Source: Amycolatopsis saalfeldensis
GTDB lineage: Bacteria; Actinomycetota; Actinomycetes; Mycobacteriales; Pseudonocardiaceae
Assembly: GCF_900110575.1 (NCBI RefSeq)
Contig: NZ_FOEF01000008.1
Location: 248,001 to 312,000 of the forward strand
DNA: 64,000 nt
Direction of reading: 5' to 3'
Part shown: piece by piece, positions 44,401-55,666 of the stretch
Layout: each line of letters begins with the position of its first letter
How positions within the stretch are numbered: the stretch's first letter is position 1
Notes under the pieces: generated by a model
Databases searched by the model: none
Told to the model about the DNA's origin: nothing
Seen by the model: only the letters and a program-made list of their open reading frames with translations
Position numbers and translations under genes: made by a program

Positions 44401-44907
44401 GACGGCCGCTCCGGCGAGCCGTACCCGTACCCGGTTTCGGTCGGCTACATGTACATCCTGAAGCTGCACCACCTGGTCGACGACAAGATCCACGCCCGCT
44501 CCACCGGCCCGTACTCGATGATCACGCAGCAGCCGCTGGGTGGTAAGGCGCAGTTCGGTGGCCAGCGCTTCGGTGAGATGGAGTGCTGGGCGATGCAGGC
44601 GTACGGCGCTGCCTACACGCTGCAGGAGCTGCTGACGATCAAGTCGGACGACGTGGTCGGCCGCGTCAAGGTGTACGAGGCGATCGTCAAGGGGGAGAAC
44701 ATCCCCGAGCCGGGCATCCCGGAGTCGTTCAAGGTGCTCCTCAAGGAGCTCCAGTCGCTGTGCCTGAACGTCGAGGTGCTCTCCAGCGACGGTGCGGCCA
44801 TCGAGATGCGCGACTCCGACGACGAGGACCTCGAGCGCGCCGCGGCGAACCTCGGCATCAACCTGTCCCGCAACGAGTCGCCCTCGGTGGACGACGTCGT
44901 GCACTGA
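41404..44907 (+). CDS. rpoB: RNA polymerase subunit beta
   Basis: 1167 aa from TTG 41404, chosen for the GGAAGGA 6 nt upstream and agreement with the mycobacterial TTG start; an in-frame TTG at 41383 precedes that site. GIPGAPKRVSFAKIREPLNTP starts the conserved region. The rifampicin pocket around residues 423-455 is FFGTSQLSQFMDQNN... THKRRLSALGPGG, with Gln429, Asp432, His442 and Ser447 (E. coli 513, 516, 526, 531) all wild type, so the enzyme should be rifampicin-sensitive. It forms the catalytic core with rpoC, 123 bp downstream. Confidence 0.98.
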   Translation: MAVSPANQATAATTSAVSRSESTGIPGAPKRVSFAKIREPLNTPNLLDVQLQSFQWFTGAEAWFERRVNEGEENPVGGLEEVLNEISPIEDFSGSMSLSFSAPRFDEVKASIEECKDKDMTYAAPLFVTAEFVNNNTGEIKSQTVFLGDFPVMTDKGTFIINGTERVVVSQLVRSPGVYFDSSVDKTTDKDVFSVRVIPSRGAWLEFDVDKRDTVGVRIDRKRRQPVTVLLKALGWTTEAIRERFSFSETLLATLEKDHTAGTDEALLDIYRKLRPGEPPTKESAQTLLENLFFKPKRYDLAKVGRYKVNKKLGLTTPYDTGTLTEEDIVSAIEYLVRLHAGEDKMTSVNDVEVPVETDDIDHFGNRRLRTVGELIQNQIRVGLSRTERVVRERMTTQDVEAITPQTLINIRPIGAAIKEFFGTSQLSQFMDQNNPLSGLTHKRRLSALGPGGLSRERAGMEVRDVHPSHYGRMCPIETPEGPNIGLIGSLCSYARVNPFGFIETPYRKVVEGQVTDQVDYLTADEEDRFVKAQANAPLTEDSHFVESKVLGRRKGGEVELIDPLDIDYMDVSPRQMVSVATAMIPFLEHDDANRALMGANMQRQAVPLLRNQAPYVGTGVELRAAVDAGDVLVAEQAGVVEELSADIITIMHDDGTRKSYGLYKFRRSNHGTCFNHRPIVNEGDRVEQGQVIADGPSTENGEMALGKNLLVAVMPWEGHNYEDAIILSERLVQDDVLTSIHIEEHEIDARDTKLGAEEITRDIPNVSEEVLADLDERGIIRIGAEVRDGDILVGKVTPKGETELTPEERLLRAIFGEKAREVRDTSLKVPHGETGKVIGIRVFSREDDDELPPGVNELVRVYVAQKRKIQPGDKLAGRHGNKGVIGKILPVEDMPFMEDGTPVDIILNTHGVPRRMNIGQILELHLGWLASQGWTIEGDPSWAANLNEELYDVAPNTNTATPVFDGAKEEELTGLLGSTKPNRDGERMVKENGKATLLDGRSGEPYPYPVSVGYMYILKLHHLVDDKIHARSTGPYSMITQQPLGGKAQFGGQRFGEMECWAMQAYGAAYTLQELLTIKSDDVVGRVKVYEAIVKGENIPEPGIPESFKVLLKELQSLCLNVEVLSSDGAAIEMRDSDDEDLERAAANLGINLSRNESPSVDDVVH

Positions 44908-44916
44908 TCGCGAGCT

Positions 44917-44949
44917 GAGCTGGGACCTGCCTCCCGCGGGTCCCAGCTC
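44917..44949 (+). terminator. Intercistronic hairpin between rpoB and rpoC
   Basis: GAGCTGGGACC (44917-44927) pairs with GGTCCCAGCTC (44939-44949), 11 perfect bp with an 11-nt loop, starting 9 nt after the rpoB stop. No U-tract follows, so an attenuator or RNA-processing element is more likely than a full terminator. Confidence 0.55.
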
Positions 44950-45030
44950 GCCCGCCAATTCCTCTAGTCGACTGGGATTTCTGGGGAGCGACCCCCAGAC
45001 CCCCGAACTACCCCAAGGGGATGCAAAGAC

Positions 45031-48939
<3,909 letters not shown>

Positions 48940-48956
48940 TCCGCCGGCTAGACGAG

Positions 48957-48996
48957 AAGAGCCCCCATCCCGGTCCGCCGGGGTGGGGGCTCTTTC
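48957..48996 (+). terminator. Intrinsic terminator after rpoC
   Basis: AAGAGCCCCCA-T-CCCGG, loop TCCG, CCGGG-G-TGGGGGCTCTT then TC: a 17-bp stem with one wobble. It ends the rpoBC operon. Confidence 0.85.
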
Positions 48997-49019
48997 GTCG
49001 GCCGGGCTAGGGTGGCGTC

Positions 49020-49418
49020 ATGCTGCGACAAGGGGTGACCAGGTCGATCGGGATCGCGGCGAGGCCGGCGGACGTGGTGGCGTTCGTCGCGGATCCGGAG
49101 ACGATGCCGCGGTACGCGCCGGAGTTCGCGAAGTCCGTGACGCCGTCCGGGGCAGCGTGGGTGGCGGAGACCAGCCGCGGCACGCTTCAGGTTTCGCCGG
49201 TGGTCGCGGCCGCCGCCGGCACCGTGGACTTCCACCTGACCGCCGCGGACGGCTCGGTCACGGTGGCGCACACCCGCACGTTCGCGAACGGGGACGGCGC
49301 CGAGTTCGTCTTCACGCTGCTGCTGCCGGAGTCCGCGGCGGCGGACGTCCTCGCCGACCAGGGGCGGGTCCTCGAGGTCGAGCTGGCACGGTTGAAGGAG
49401 CTGTTGGAGACGTCCTGA
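49020..49418 (+). CDS. SRPBCC (polyketide cyclase-like) protein
   Basis: 132 aa. The START-like helix-grip fold is suggested by RSIGIAARPADVVAFVADPETMPRYAPEFAKSV at the start and FVFTLLLPESAAADVLADQGRVLEVELARLKELLE, the long C-terminal helix. Such proteins bind small hydrophobic ligands or act as cyclases/dehydratases; no partner genes indicate which. It begins 24 nt after the rpoC terminator, so it has separate expression. Confidence 0.75.
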   Translation: MLRQGVTRSIGIAARPADVVAFVADPETMPRYAPEFAKSVTPSGAAWVAETSRGTLQVSPVVAAAAGTVDFHLTAADGSVTVAHTRTFANGDGAEFVFTLLLPESAAADVLADQGRVLEVELARLKELLETS

Positions 49419-49945
49419 CGCAGTGGGAGTTCACGGACAGCTTCTCCGACCTGGACACCCGCGCCAAGCTCACCAACCGCCTGAGTTCCCGGAACTCGGT
49501 TACGAAAAGGTCACGAACATAATGGGCAAACGGCCCGTCGCCGAGCGCCGTTGTGACTACTCGTGACACCGCCGAACGGGCTATCGCAGGTCGCGAAAAC
49601 GAGCCCACCCGTTCGGTCTAACAGGGCCGCGCAAGTCGGTCCAGGCTGTGGGACATTCACCCCTTTGACGGACGTTCCAGCCATTGATCACACGATTGAC
49701 AGTAAGTCCGATTCGCAAGACGATTTCGCGCATGCCCTCTCCTGTCGCCTTGGTGTGGCGCCGGCACGTCGACCTGCGCCAGCAGGCCAGCGCGCTGTGT
49801 AGGGATTTCTGAATCAATTCCCGTCGACCGGACGCGACTCTTTCCCTTGTGCGGTAACGCTTCAAGCGGGTGCTGAGCTTCTCGGCATTCGCTGGTTCGT
49901 CGTGTCCGCTCGGCATTTTCGCATTACTGAGAACAGGGAGACACA
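49419..49945. other. 527-bp intergenic region upstream of the secreted selenium-binding-like gene
   Basis: No gene supported. It contains a perfect palindrome GAGTTCC-C-GGAACTC (49483-49497), a lower-GC stretch with several ATTG and TTGACAG-like sequences near 49680-49710, and the AGGGAG ribosome-binding site of the next gene. It probably holds a regulated promoter. Confidence 0.5.
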
Positions 49946-51805
49946 ATGCGATTCAGCTCCTCCTCGGGTGCCCCGCCCCGATGGCGGAAAGCGCTGACGG
50001 GCACCCTCGCGCTGGCGCTCGCCGTCGCCGCGGTGACCTACACCGGCGCCACCACCAGCGCGTACGCCGACGTCCAGGTCCTCACCGACTCGAAGACCGG
50101 TGCCGACGGCAAGCAGTACTGGGTGCAGAACCACCTGGTCACCAAGGACCTGGCCGCGCAGTCCCGCGCGGGCGGCACCCCGAAGAAGTGGCTGCTGGTG
50201 TGGGCCGGTGACGAGAACATCGCCGACACCGTGGTGAAGGACGTCAAGAACCTGCCCGGTTCACTCGGCGGCGGCCTGAACAAGGTGAAGAACGCGTTGC
50301 CCGGCCCGGACTTCCTCGCGGTGATCGACGCGACGCAGGGCTCGGCGACGTACGGCAAGGTGGTGAACACCGCCACCGTCGGGCCGCTGGTCGAGAACGA
50401 GCCGCACCACATGCAGTACGTGTGGCACAAGGGCGACACGGTCTACGCCGGCGCGCTGTTTGCCGCGGCGACGTATGCGTTCGACGTCAGCGCGCTGCCG
50501 CAGCTGAAGCTCAAGGGCGTCAGCCTGCCGACGCAGACGCTCGGCGGCTCGGTCCCGGACGCCTACTGGGTCCTCAAGGACGGCTCGGCGTACGGCACGT
50601 ACATGGGCGGCCCGGTAGTCCCGGGGCCGTACACCTACCAGGACGGCTCCACGCAGATCGGCAACGGCTTCGCGGGCAGCCCCGGCGAGGTCGTGCACTT
50701 CGACCAGAACGGGCAGGTGCTGTCGCAGAACCCGGCGGCGACCCCGCAGGGCGACAACCCGAAGCTGTGCGACAACCTCCCGCAGCTGGGCAAGCCCTCC
50801 TGCGCGAACCCGCACGGCGTCCAGGCCCGTGAGGACCTGAACACCCTGGTCACCAGCGACTACGCCGAGCCGCGCAACATCATCCTCGATCCGGTGAAGC
50901 AGCCGTCGCCGTACCTGCGGCGGCCGACCATCCGCACCTGGGACATCTCCGACCGCAACCACCCGAAGCTGAAGACGGTGTCGTACCTGCCGGACGGCCC
51001 GCGCGCCGACCCGGCCGACCCGCTGCACTCGGAAAGCCGCGCGGCCATGGAGACCACGGTGACGAACCTGCCCGGCCACAAGGGCGCGTTCGCCGAAACC
51101 ATGCAGGGCGGGGCGGTGTTCTACACACCGGACATCACGGCGAAGGAGCCGCACTGGATCGAGGTGTTCGACGACGGCGCCGCGAACAAGGCGATGTACG
51201 CGCAGAACGACTCGAACGGCGCCAGCTCCAACGGCGGCTGGATCCAGACGAGCCCGGACGACCGGTTCCTGTACCGCGCCATCGTCGGCCGCCAGAAGGG
51301 CACCCTCTCGGCGGACGACCCCGGCACCACCGGCGGCGTCTACGTGCTGGACATCCAGAAGCTGCTGGCCGCCGGCGACAACGTCGACGACATCAAGGGC
51401 CGCATAGATACCAAGGAAAAGGCGCAGCAGGGCGGCGGGGGCGACCTGCCCACCGTCGTCGGCGCCGCGCCGATCAACCCGGGCACCGCGGCGGCCGGGC
51501 CGCACTGGGGCGCGTACGACAACCTCACGCTCGGCAGCGACGGCTTCTACCACGAAACCACGCAGCCGCAGCACCTCGCGGTGTCGAACTACTTCGTCGC
51601 CCGGTCCGGTTTGGACGGTGACCACAAGGTCAACCTGCTGAACCTCTCGCCGGACGGCCAGGTCGCGGTCGACCAGAACTTCCGCGACGAGTTCACCGGC
51701 CAGGTCGGCATCAACTTCAACCGCAAGTCCTGGCCCCACGGGGACTTCGGCAACGCGAAGCCGCACGCGGAGCTGTTCGTGGTCGCGGACCAGAACCTGA
51801 AGTGA
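49946..51805 (+). CDS. Secreted selenium-binding/methanethiol-oxidase-like beta-propeller protein
   Basis: 619 aa with AGGGAG 8 nt before the ATG. A signal peptide (RKALTGTLALALAVAAVTYTG then AYA-D) directs export. The mature part has segments like the SBP56/methanethiol oxidase family: ENEPHHMQYVWHKGDTVYAGALF, HGVQAREDLNTLVTSDYAEPRNI, TIRTWDISDRNHPKL, TSPDDRFLYRAIVG, and SWPHGDFGNAKPHAELFV near the end. That family binds copper or selenium and oxidises methanethiol; export and the low similarity mean the activity here is uncertain. A hairpin follows the gene. Confidence 0.65.
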   Translation: MRFSSSSGAPPRWRKALTGTLALALAVAAVTYTGATTSAYADVQVLTDSKTGADGKQYWVQNHLVTKDLAAQSRAGGTPKKWLLVWAGDENIADTVVKDVKNLPGSLGGGLNKVKNALPGPDFLAVIDATQGSATYGKVVNTATVGPLVENEPHHMQYVWHKGDTVYAGALFAAATYAFDVSALPQLKLKGVSLPTQTLGGSVPDAYWVLKDGSAYGTYMGGPVVPGPYTYQDGSTQIGNGFAGSPGEVVHFDQNGQVLSQNPAATPQGDNPKLCDNLPQLGKPSCANPHGVQAREDLNTLVTSDYAEPRNIILDPVKQPSPYLRRPTIRTWDISDRNHPKLKTVSYLPDGPRADPADPLHSESRAAMETTVTNLPGHKGAFAETMQGGAVFYTPDITAKEPHWIEVFDDGAANKAMYAQNDSNGASSNGGWIQTSPDDRFLYRAIVGRQKGTLSADDPGTTGGVYVLDIQKLLAAGDNVDDIKGRIDTKEKAQQGGGGDLPTVVGAAPINPGTAAAGPHWGAYDNLTLGSDGFYHETTQPQHLAVSNYFVARSGLDGDHKVNLLNLSPDGQVAVDQNFRDEFTGQVGINFNRKSWPHGDFGNAKPHAELFVVADQNLK

Positions 51806-51811
51806 CCCCGC

Positions 51812-51848
51812 CCGTGGCCGGTCGGCTGTGCTTCCCGGCCGGCCACGG
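51812..51848 (+). terminator. Hairpin after the selenium-binding-like gene
   Basis: CCGTGGCCGG (51812-51821) and CCGGCCACGG (51839-51848): a perfect 10-bp stem 6 nt after the stop, followed by CTTCC. It probably separates this gene from the next. Confidence 0.6.
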
Positions 51849-51923
51849 CTTCCGTTCATTCCCGCCGGTGCCCCGGTTCTCGGGACACCGGGCCGCCGGC
51901 TCCCCGTTCCCCGGAAGGTCTCC

Positions 51924-53684
51924 ATGGATCACCACGTCACGCCGGTGAGCACCGGTTCGTCCGGAGTGGACATCGCCGCGCTCGTGCTGCGGCTGGTGCT
52001 GCTGCTGGCCACCGCGTTCCTCGCCGGCACCGGGATTCTCCGCCCGCTGGTCGGTGACCTGCCACGGAAGCTGTGGCTGACCGTCGGCGGGCTGGGTGTG
52101 CTGTCCGCGGTGCTCGCGGCGGTTTCCGCGGCCACGGTCGAGGTGAACCTCGCCGCCCTGATCATCCACATCGTGCTCGCGCTGGCCGTGCCGGTGCTGC
52201 TGCGCCGGCCGTCGGCGGGCCGCTGGGCGTCGCTGGCGCTGGTGGTGCTCGTCGTCCTGGAGACGTCACTCGACGGCTCGGGCATCGACTTCGCCATCGA
52301 CACCGTGTACGTCGCCGCCGCCGCGCTGTGGTTCGGCATCACGCTGCTTTCGGCCTGGGTGCCGGCAGATCAGTGGCGCGCGACGCAGTTCCGCGTCGGC
52401 CCGCTGTCGGTGACGCTCGGCGGGCTGCTGACGCTCGCGGGCGTGGTGCAGCTGGTGCTGTCCGGCGTCGGCTTCGATCGGCGGCTGTACGAGTCGCTGT
52501 TCGGCATCGCGTTGCTCGTGGTGGTCGCGCTGCCGGCCGCGGTCGCCGTGCTGTCCGGAATCCTGTTGTCCCGCAACGGTTCCACCCGCGTCTATCGCTA
52601 TGGCGTGATCGGCGTCGCGGCGGGTTTCATCGCGTGGAGCGCGCTCGCGGCGGTGCCGCAGCCGCCGCCGTTGCCGATCCCGGGGGTACCGCTGCTGGCC
52701 GACGCGACCGTCGGCGGTGGTTCGGTGCCCGTGCTGCTCAGCCCGCAACGGCCGGGGCGCAACCTCGTGCATTTCCCGCCCAGTGCCGGTGAAGGCCTTT
52801 TCGCCGGCACCGAGGGCGGCCTGATTTCACCCGCCGTGGCACGCGGCGGCGCCGAGGGCACCTGGGCCGACGTCGATCTGCCGCCCGGCCGCAGTTCCCT
52901 GGTGATCAAACGCGGCGACGCCACCACCACCGTCGAGGTGGACGCCGGCACCGCGCCGGGCCCGGTCATCGCCGACGCCGACGCGCCCGAATGCGCCTCG
53001 GCCGCGCTCGGCGGGCTGGTGGCCGAGAAACACGACGTGCTCACGAGTTGCCCGTCCGACGCCCTTTCACCCGAAGACAGCGGCTCGCTGGTGAAGCTCG
53101 TCGAATTCCTGGCCGGCCGCAAGCCTTCGGCGATCACGTTGGTCGAGGACTCGTCGCCGCGCGGGGTGGCGGCCGCGCGGCTGGTGCGCGAAAACGCCGC
53201 GCGCCTCGGCCTGCCCGTGCAGCAGGACGCCGGCGCGGACACCGCGCTGGTGGTCGTCTCCGGCTGGTCCGGCGGCTACCTCGCGATGACGCGGGCCGCC
53301 GAGTCGCAACGCCTGAAGCCGACGCACCAGTACGGCCTGTACCTCGCGCCGTGGCTGCTGAACGGCCCGATCGTGAACGCCGTGGCCAGCTCGTCGATGC
53401 CCCTGCGCTTCGACCCGCGCGACCAGCTGGCGGTGAGCTACGCGGTCACGGTCGGCAACACCTTCGGCGGCGAAAGCCCCACCGTCGGCGGCTTCCGGAC
53501 CTGGCTGGGCCCGCAGTGGCAGTCCGTGAACGGCGAGGTCCAGATGTTCGCCGCCGCCCAGGTCAACGCGATGCCCATGTACCCGGGCGAGCAGCACGCC
53601 CCCGGCATGGAGGCCGCCCGCGACTACGCCGGCCAGTGGATCCCGGACGGCACCATCGTGCCGGTCAGCGGACTGCTGCGATGA
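51924..53684 (+). CDS. Polytopic membrane protein with large exported C-terminal domain
   Basis: 586 aa from the ATG at 51924, which has GGAAGG upstream. About eight membrane helices fill residues 15-250 (for example AALVLRLVLLLATAFLAGTG, LALIIHIVLALAVPVLL). A roughly 330-residue extracytoplasmic part follows, with SAITLVEDSSPRGVAAARLVRENAARLGLPV and TALVVVSGWSGGYLAMTRAA, which read like lobes of a type-1 periplasmic-binding-protein fold. I do not recognise the family with certainty. It may be a sensor, transporter or assembly factor for the tiny exported proteins that follow. Confidence 0.7.
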   Translation: MDHHVTPVSTGSSGVDIAALVLRLVLLLATAFLAGTGILRPLVGDLPRKLWLTVGGLGVLSAVLAAVSAATVEVNLAALIIHIVLALAVPVLLRRPSAGRWASLALVVLVVLETSLDGSGIDFAIDTVYVAAAALWFGITLLSAWVPADQWRATQFRVGPLSVTLGGLLTLAGVVQLVLSGVGFDRRLYESLFGIALLVVVALPAAVAVLSGILLSRNGSTRVYRYGVIGVAAGFIAWSALAAVPQPPPLPIPGVPLLADATVGGGSVPVLLSPQRPGRNLVHFPPSAGEGLFAGTEGGLISPAVARGGAEGTWADVDLPPGRSSLVIKRGDATTTVEVDAGTAPGPVIADADAPECASAALGGLVAEKHDVLTSCPSDALSPEDSGSLVKLVEFLAGRKPSAITLVEDSSPRGVAAARLVRENAARLGLPVQQDAGADTALVVVSGWSGGYLAMTRAAESQRLKPTHQYGLYLAPWLLNGPIVNAVASSSMPLRFDPRDQLAVSYAVTVGNTFGGESPTVGGFRTWLGPQWQSVNGEVQMFAAAQVNAMPMYPGEQHAPGMEAARDYAGQWIPDGTIVPVSGLLR

Positions 53685-53773
53685 ATTCCGGCGTGCCGGC
53701 CAGGACGCCGGTCCGGTGCGGTCCTGCGTCCTGGCCGCCGGTGCGGTCCGGCGTCCCGGTCGGCAAAGCCCAC

Positions 53774-53823
53774 CGATTCGGCCCACCGGTTCGGCCCACC
53801 GATTCGGCCCACCGGTTCGGCCC
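53774..53823. repeat. Four tandem copies of a 13-bp unit
   Basis: CGATTCGGCCCAC, CGGTTCGGCCCAC, CGATTCGGCCCAC and CGGTTCGGCCC alternate, so the larger unit is 26 bp. They lie in the 286-bp gap between the membrane-protein gene and the small exported protein. No frame there looks coding. A repeat-based binding site or replication slippage are both possible. Confidence 0.9.
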
Positions 53824-53970
53824 GGCGTGCCGGCCGGTGTCACCGGCGAAGCCCCGTTCTTCCGCCCCGGCGGGCGGATTCCGCTCAACCGGGCGGAGAA
53901 GTGCCCCATCGAAGTGGCGCCGTCGAAGTGTCCCCGCAGTGTCCCCGAATTGCCCCGAGGAGAGGAACCC

Positions 53971-54324
53971 ATGAAACGCACCATTGCCCGTGCCCTGCTG
54001 CCGCTCGCCGCGGCCGGCGCGTTCGCCGCCCTCGCCGGGGGAGTGGCCGACGCCGCTCCCTCCGCCCCGGCCGCACCGGCACCGGGCCTGCCCGCGCTGC
54101 CGAGCCTGCCGACCGCCGCCCTGCCGACCGCCGGCCTCCCGGCCCTGCCGACCGCCGGCCTTCCGGCCCTGCCGACCGCCGGTCTGCCTACGTTGCCGAC
54201 CGGTGACGGCACGGCGATCTGGGCCATCCCGGGGCTCGACCTCGGCGGGCTGCTCGGTCCGACCGTGCAGGCGCCGACCGAGCTGCTCGCGCCCGTGTTC
54301 AACCTCATCACCCCGATTTCCTGA
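53971..54324 (+). CDS. Small exported Leu/Pro-repeat protein
   Basis: 117 aa with GAGGAGAGGAA just upstream of the ATG. A signal peptide (MKRTIARALLPLAAAGAFAA then VADAAPS) is followed by near-perfect eight-residue repeats of LPALPTAG (about residues 43-75), then GTAIWAIPGLDLGGLLGPTVQAPTELLAP, a hydrophobic non-membrane tail. The mature protein is about 85 aa without Cys. No family is recognised. Composition suggests a surface-active or cell-wall-associated peptide. Confidence 0.7.
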   Translation: MKRTIARALLPLAAAGAFAALAGGVADAAPSAPAAPAPGLPALPSLPTAALPTAGLPALPTAGLPALPTAGLPTLPTGDGTAIWAIPGLDLGGLLGPTVQAPTELLAPVFNLITPIS

Positions 54325-54344
54325 ACCAGCGAAAGGAAAATCCC

Positions 54345-54593
54345 ATGAAGAAGACCCTCACGCGGACCGTCGCGATCGTGGCGCTCGCGGGCGCCGGGGT
54401 GCTCGGCGCGGCCATGCCGGCGCTCGCCGCGACGGCGGACCAGCCGGGTGTTGTCGTGGTCGACGAGCCGGACACCAGTGGTCTGAACAACCTGTGGACG
54501 TTCGCCCCGCTGGGCGTTCCGGTGCTCGGCCTGCTCCAGTCGATCAACGGCGTGCCGGGCAAGCTCCTGCCGGCCCCCGCCGGCGGCTACTGA
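54345..54593 (+). CDS. Small exported protein, unknown
   Basis: 82 aa, 20 nt after the previous gene with its own AAAGGAAA site. A signal peptide (TRTVAIVALAGAGVLGAAMPALA-A) leaves a mature peptide of about 54 aa: an acidic start, then SGLNNLWTFAPLGVPVLGLLQS and a Gly/Pro-rich end, no Cys. The NNLWTFAPLGVPVL core is hydrophobic and could bind lipid or self-assemble. No family is recognised. It is probably cotranscribed with the preceding gene. Confidence 0.7.
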   Translation: MKKTLTRTVAIVALAGAGVLGAAMPALAATADQPGVVVVDEPDTSGLNNLWTFAPLGVPVLGLLQSINGVPGKLLPAPAGGY

Positions 54594-54616
54594 CCGGCGA
54601 TCACCCGGTAACGGCG

Positions 54617-54648
54617 GCCGGTGGCTCCCGCGCGGGAGCCACCGGCCC
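54617..54648 (+). terminator. Strong hairpin between exported peptide and MmpS-like genes
   Basis: GGCCGGTGGCTCCC, loop GCGC, GGGAGCCACCGGCC: a perfect 14-bp stem starting 24 nt after the stop and ending 21 nt before the next start. It has no U-tract. It could terminate or attenuate, giving an excess of the small exported proteins. Confidence 0.65.
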
Positions 54649-54669
54649 CTCGGCGAGAGGAACGGGGAA

Positions 54670-55155
54670 GTGGACAGACAGATCGTCGGCAGGCTCGCGA
54701 TCGCCGGCATCGCGGTGGTGGCCGTCGCGGCCGTGGTGGTGATCCTCGGCTCGGGCGGCGACCCGGCGCCGGCCCCGGTGGCCGTGGTGGGGGAGCCGTC
54801 GAGGCCCGCGCCTCAACGAGGCCCGGACCAGACGGTGACCCGCACCCTCCCGCCGTCCACCTCGGTGGCCGCGGCCTCGAACGACTGGCCGGTCACCTAC
54901 GAGCTCACCGGAGCGGGCACCGCCACCGTGGTCTACGACGAGAACGGCCTGGGCCTGGTGCACCAGGAGCTGTCCGTCGCGCTCCCGTGGCGCAAGGACC
55001 TGACGTGGCCGAACACCGGCGTCCCGCCGACCGTCCAGCTGATGGGCCAGGGCACCGGCGCGGTGGAGTGCCGGATCTCCATCCGCGGTGTGGTGGTCAA
55101 GACGGAGAAGTCCGCCCCCGGCGAAGTCGCCTCCTGCGCCGGCCGTCTCAGCTGA
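54670..55155 (+). CDS. MmpS-like membrane-anchored protein
   Basis: 161 aa from GTG. One N-terminal membrane helix (LAIAGIAVVAVAAVVVILGSGG), a Pro/Thr linker, and a beta-sandwich domain with WPVTYELTGAGTATVVYDENG, QELSVALPWRKDLTWP, and the Cys pair in GAVECRISIRGVVVKTEKSAPGEVASCAGR. These features match MmpS-type accessory proteins that partner RND lipid exporters in mycobacteria; no MmpL partner is present in the window. It may act with the cluster upstream. Confidence 0.75.
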   Translation: MDRQIVGRLAIAGIAVVAVAAVVVILGSGGDPAPAPVAVVGEPSRPAPQRGPDQTVTRTLPPSTSVAAASNDWPVTYELTGAGTATVVYDENGLGLVHQELSVALPWRKDLTWPNTGVPPTVQLMGQGTGAVECRISIRGVVVKTEKSAPGEVASCAGRLS

Positions 55156-55177
55156 CCCCGGCCCGTCGGGAGCCGGC

Positions 55178-55666
55178 TCAGGTCAGGTTCTTCGAGAACC
55201 AGTGCTCCGCGTACTTGTCGTTGTTGAAGGGCTCGACCTCGGCGTAGCCGGTGCGGGCGTACAGGGCCCGGGCTTCCACGAGGTCGTCTCGGGTGTCCAG
55301 GCGCATGACAGTCGCGCCGAGGCCCCGGGCGGCGTCCTCGGCGGCCGCGACCAGGCGCGCACCGGCGCCGTGCCCACGGTGGCCTGGACGGACGTACATC
55401 CGCTTCAGCACGCTCAAGCCCGGCTTCTCCACACGCGTGCCGACGCAGCCGGCCATCGTGGCGTCGGGCAGCCGCGCGATGAGGAAGACGCCGGTGGGCG
55501 CCACCAGATCGTCGGTCGGGTCCTCCGCCAGCGCGGTGTCCACCTCCGCCTCGGTGGCCGGCCGGCCCCAGTACCGCGACGCGATCTCGGCGATGTACTC
55601 CCGCATGATCAGCCGGGCGTCCGGATGGTCGACGGGGGTCTCGGTGATCGTCCAGCTCTCGTTCAC
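55178..55666 (-). CDS. GNAT-family N-acetyltransferase
   Basis: 162 aa from the GTG at 55666 (VNESWTITETPVDHPDARLI). GNAT motifs: VFLIARLPDATMAGCVGTRVE, LKRMYVRPGHRGHGAGARLVAAAEDAA with the acetyl-CoA loop (R-G-H-G-A-G), and ARALYARTGYAEVEPFN at the end. The acceptor is unknown. A longer frame to 55744 lacks a better ribosome-binding site. It is convergent with the MmpS-like gene, 22 bp apart. Confidence 0.88.
   Translation of the reverse strand: MNESWTITETPVDHPDARLIMREYIAEIASRYWGRPATEAEVDTALAEDPTDDLVAPTGVFLIARLPDATMAGCVGTRVEKPGLSVLKRMYVRPGHRGHGAGARLVAAAEDAARGLGATVMRLDTRDDLVEARALYARTGYAEVEPFNNDKYAEHWFSKNLT

Noticed and set aside
53774..53823. CRISPR-like repeat array
   Set aside because: Units are 13 bp, directly tandem, without spacers, and no cas genes are near.
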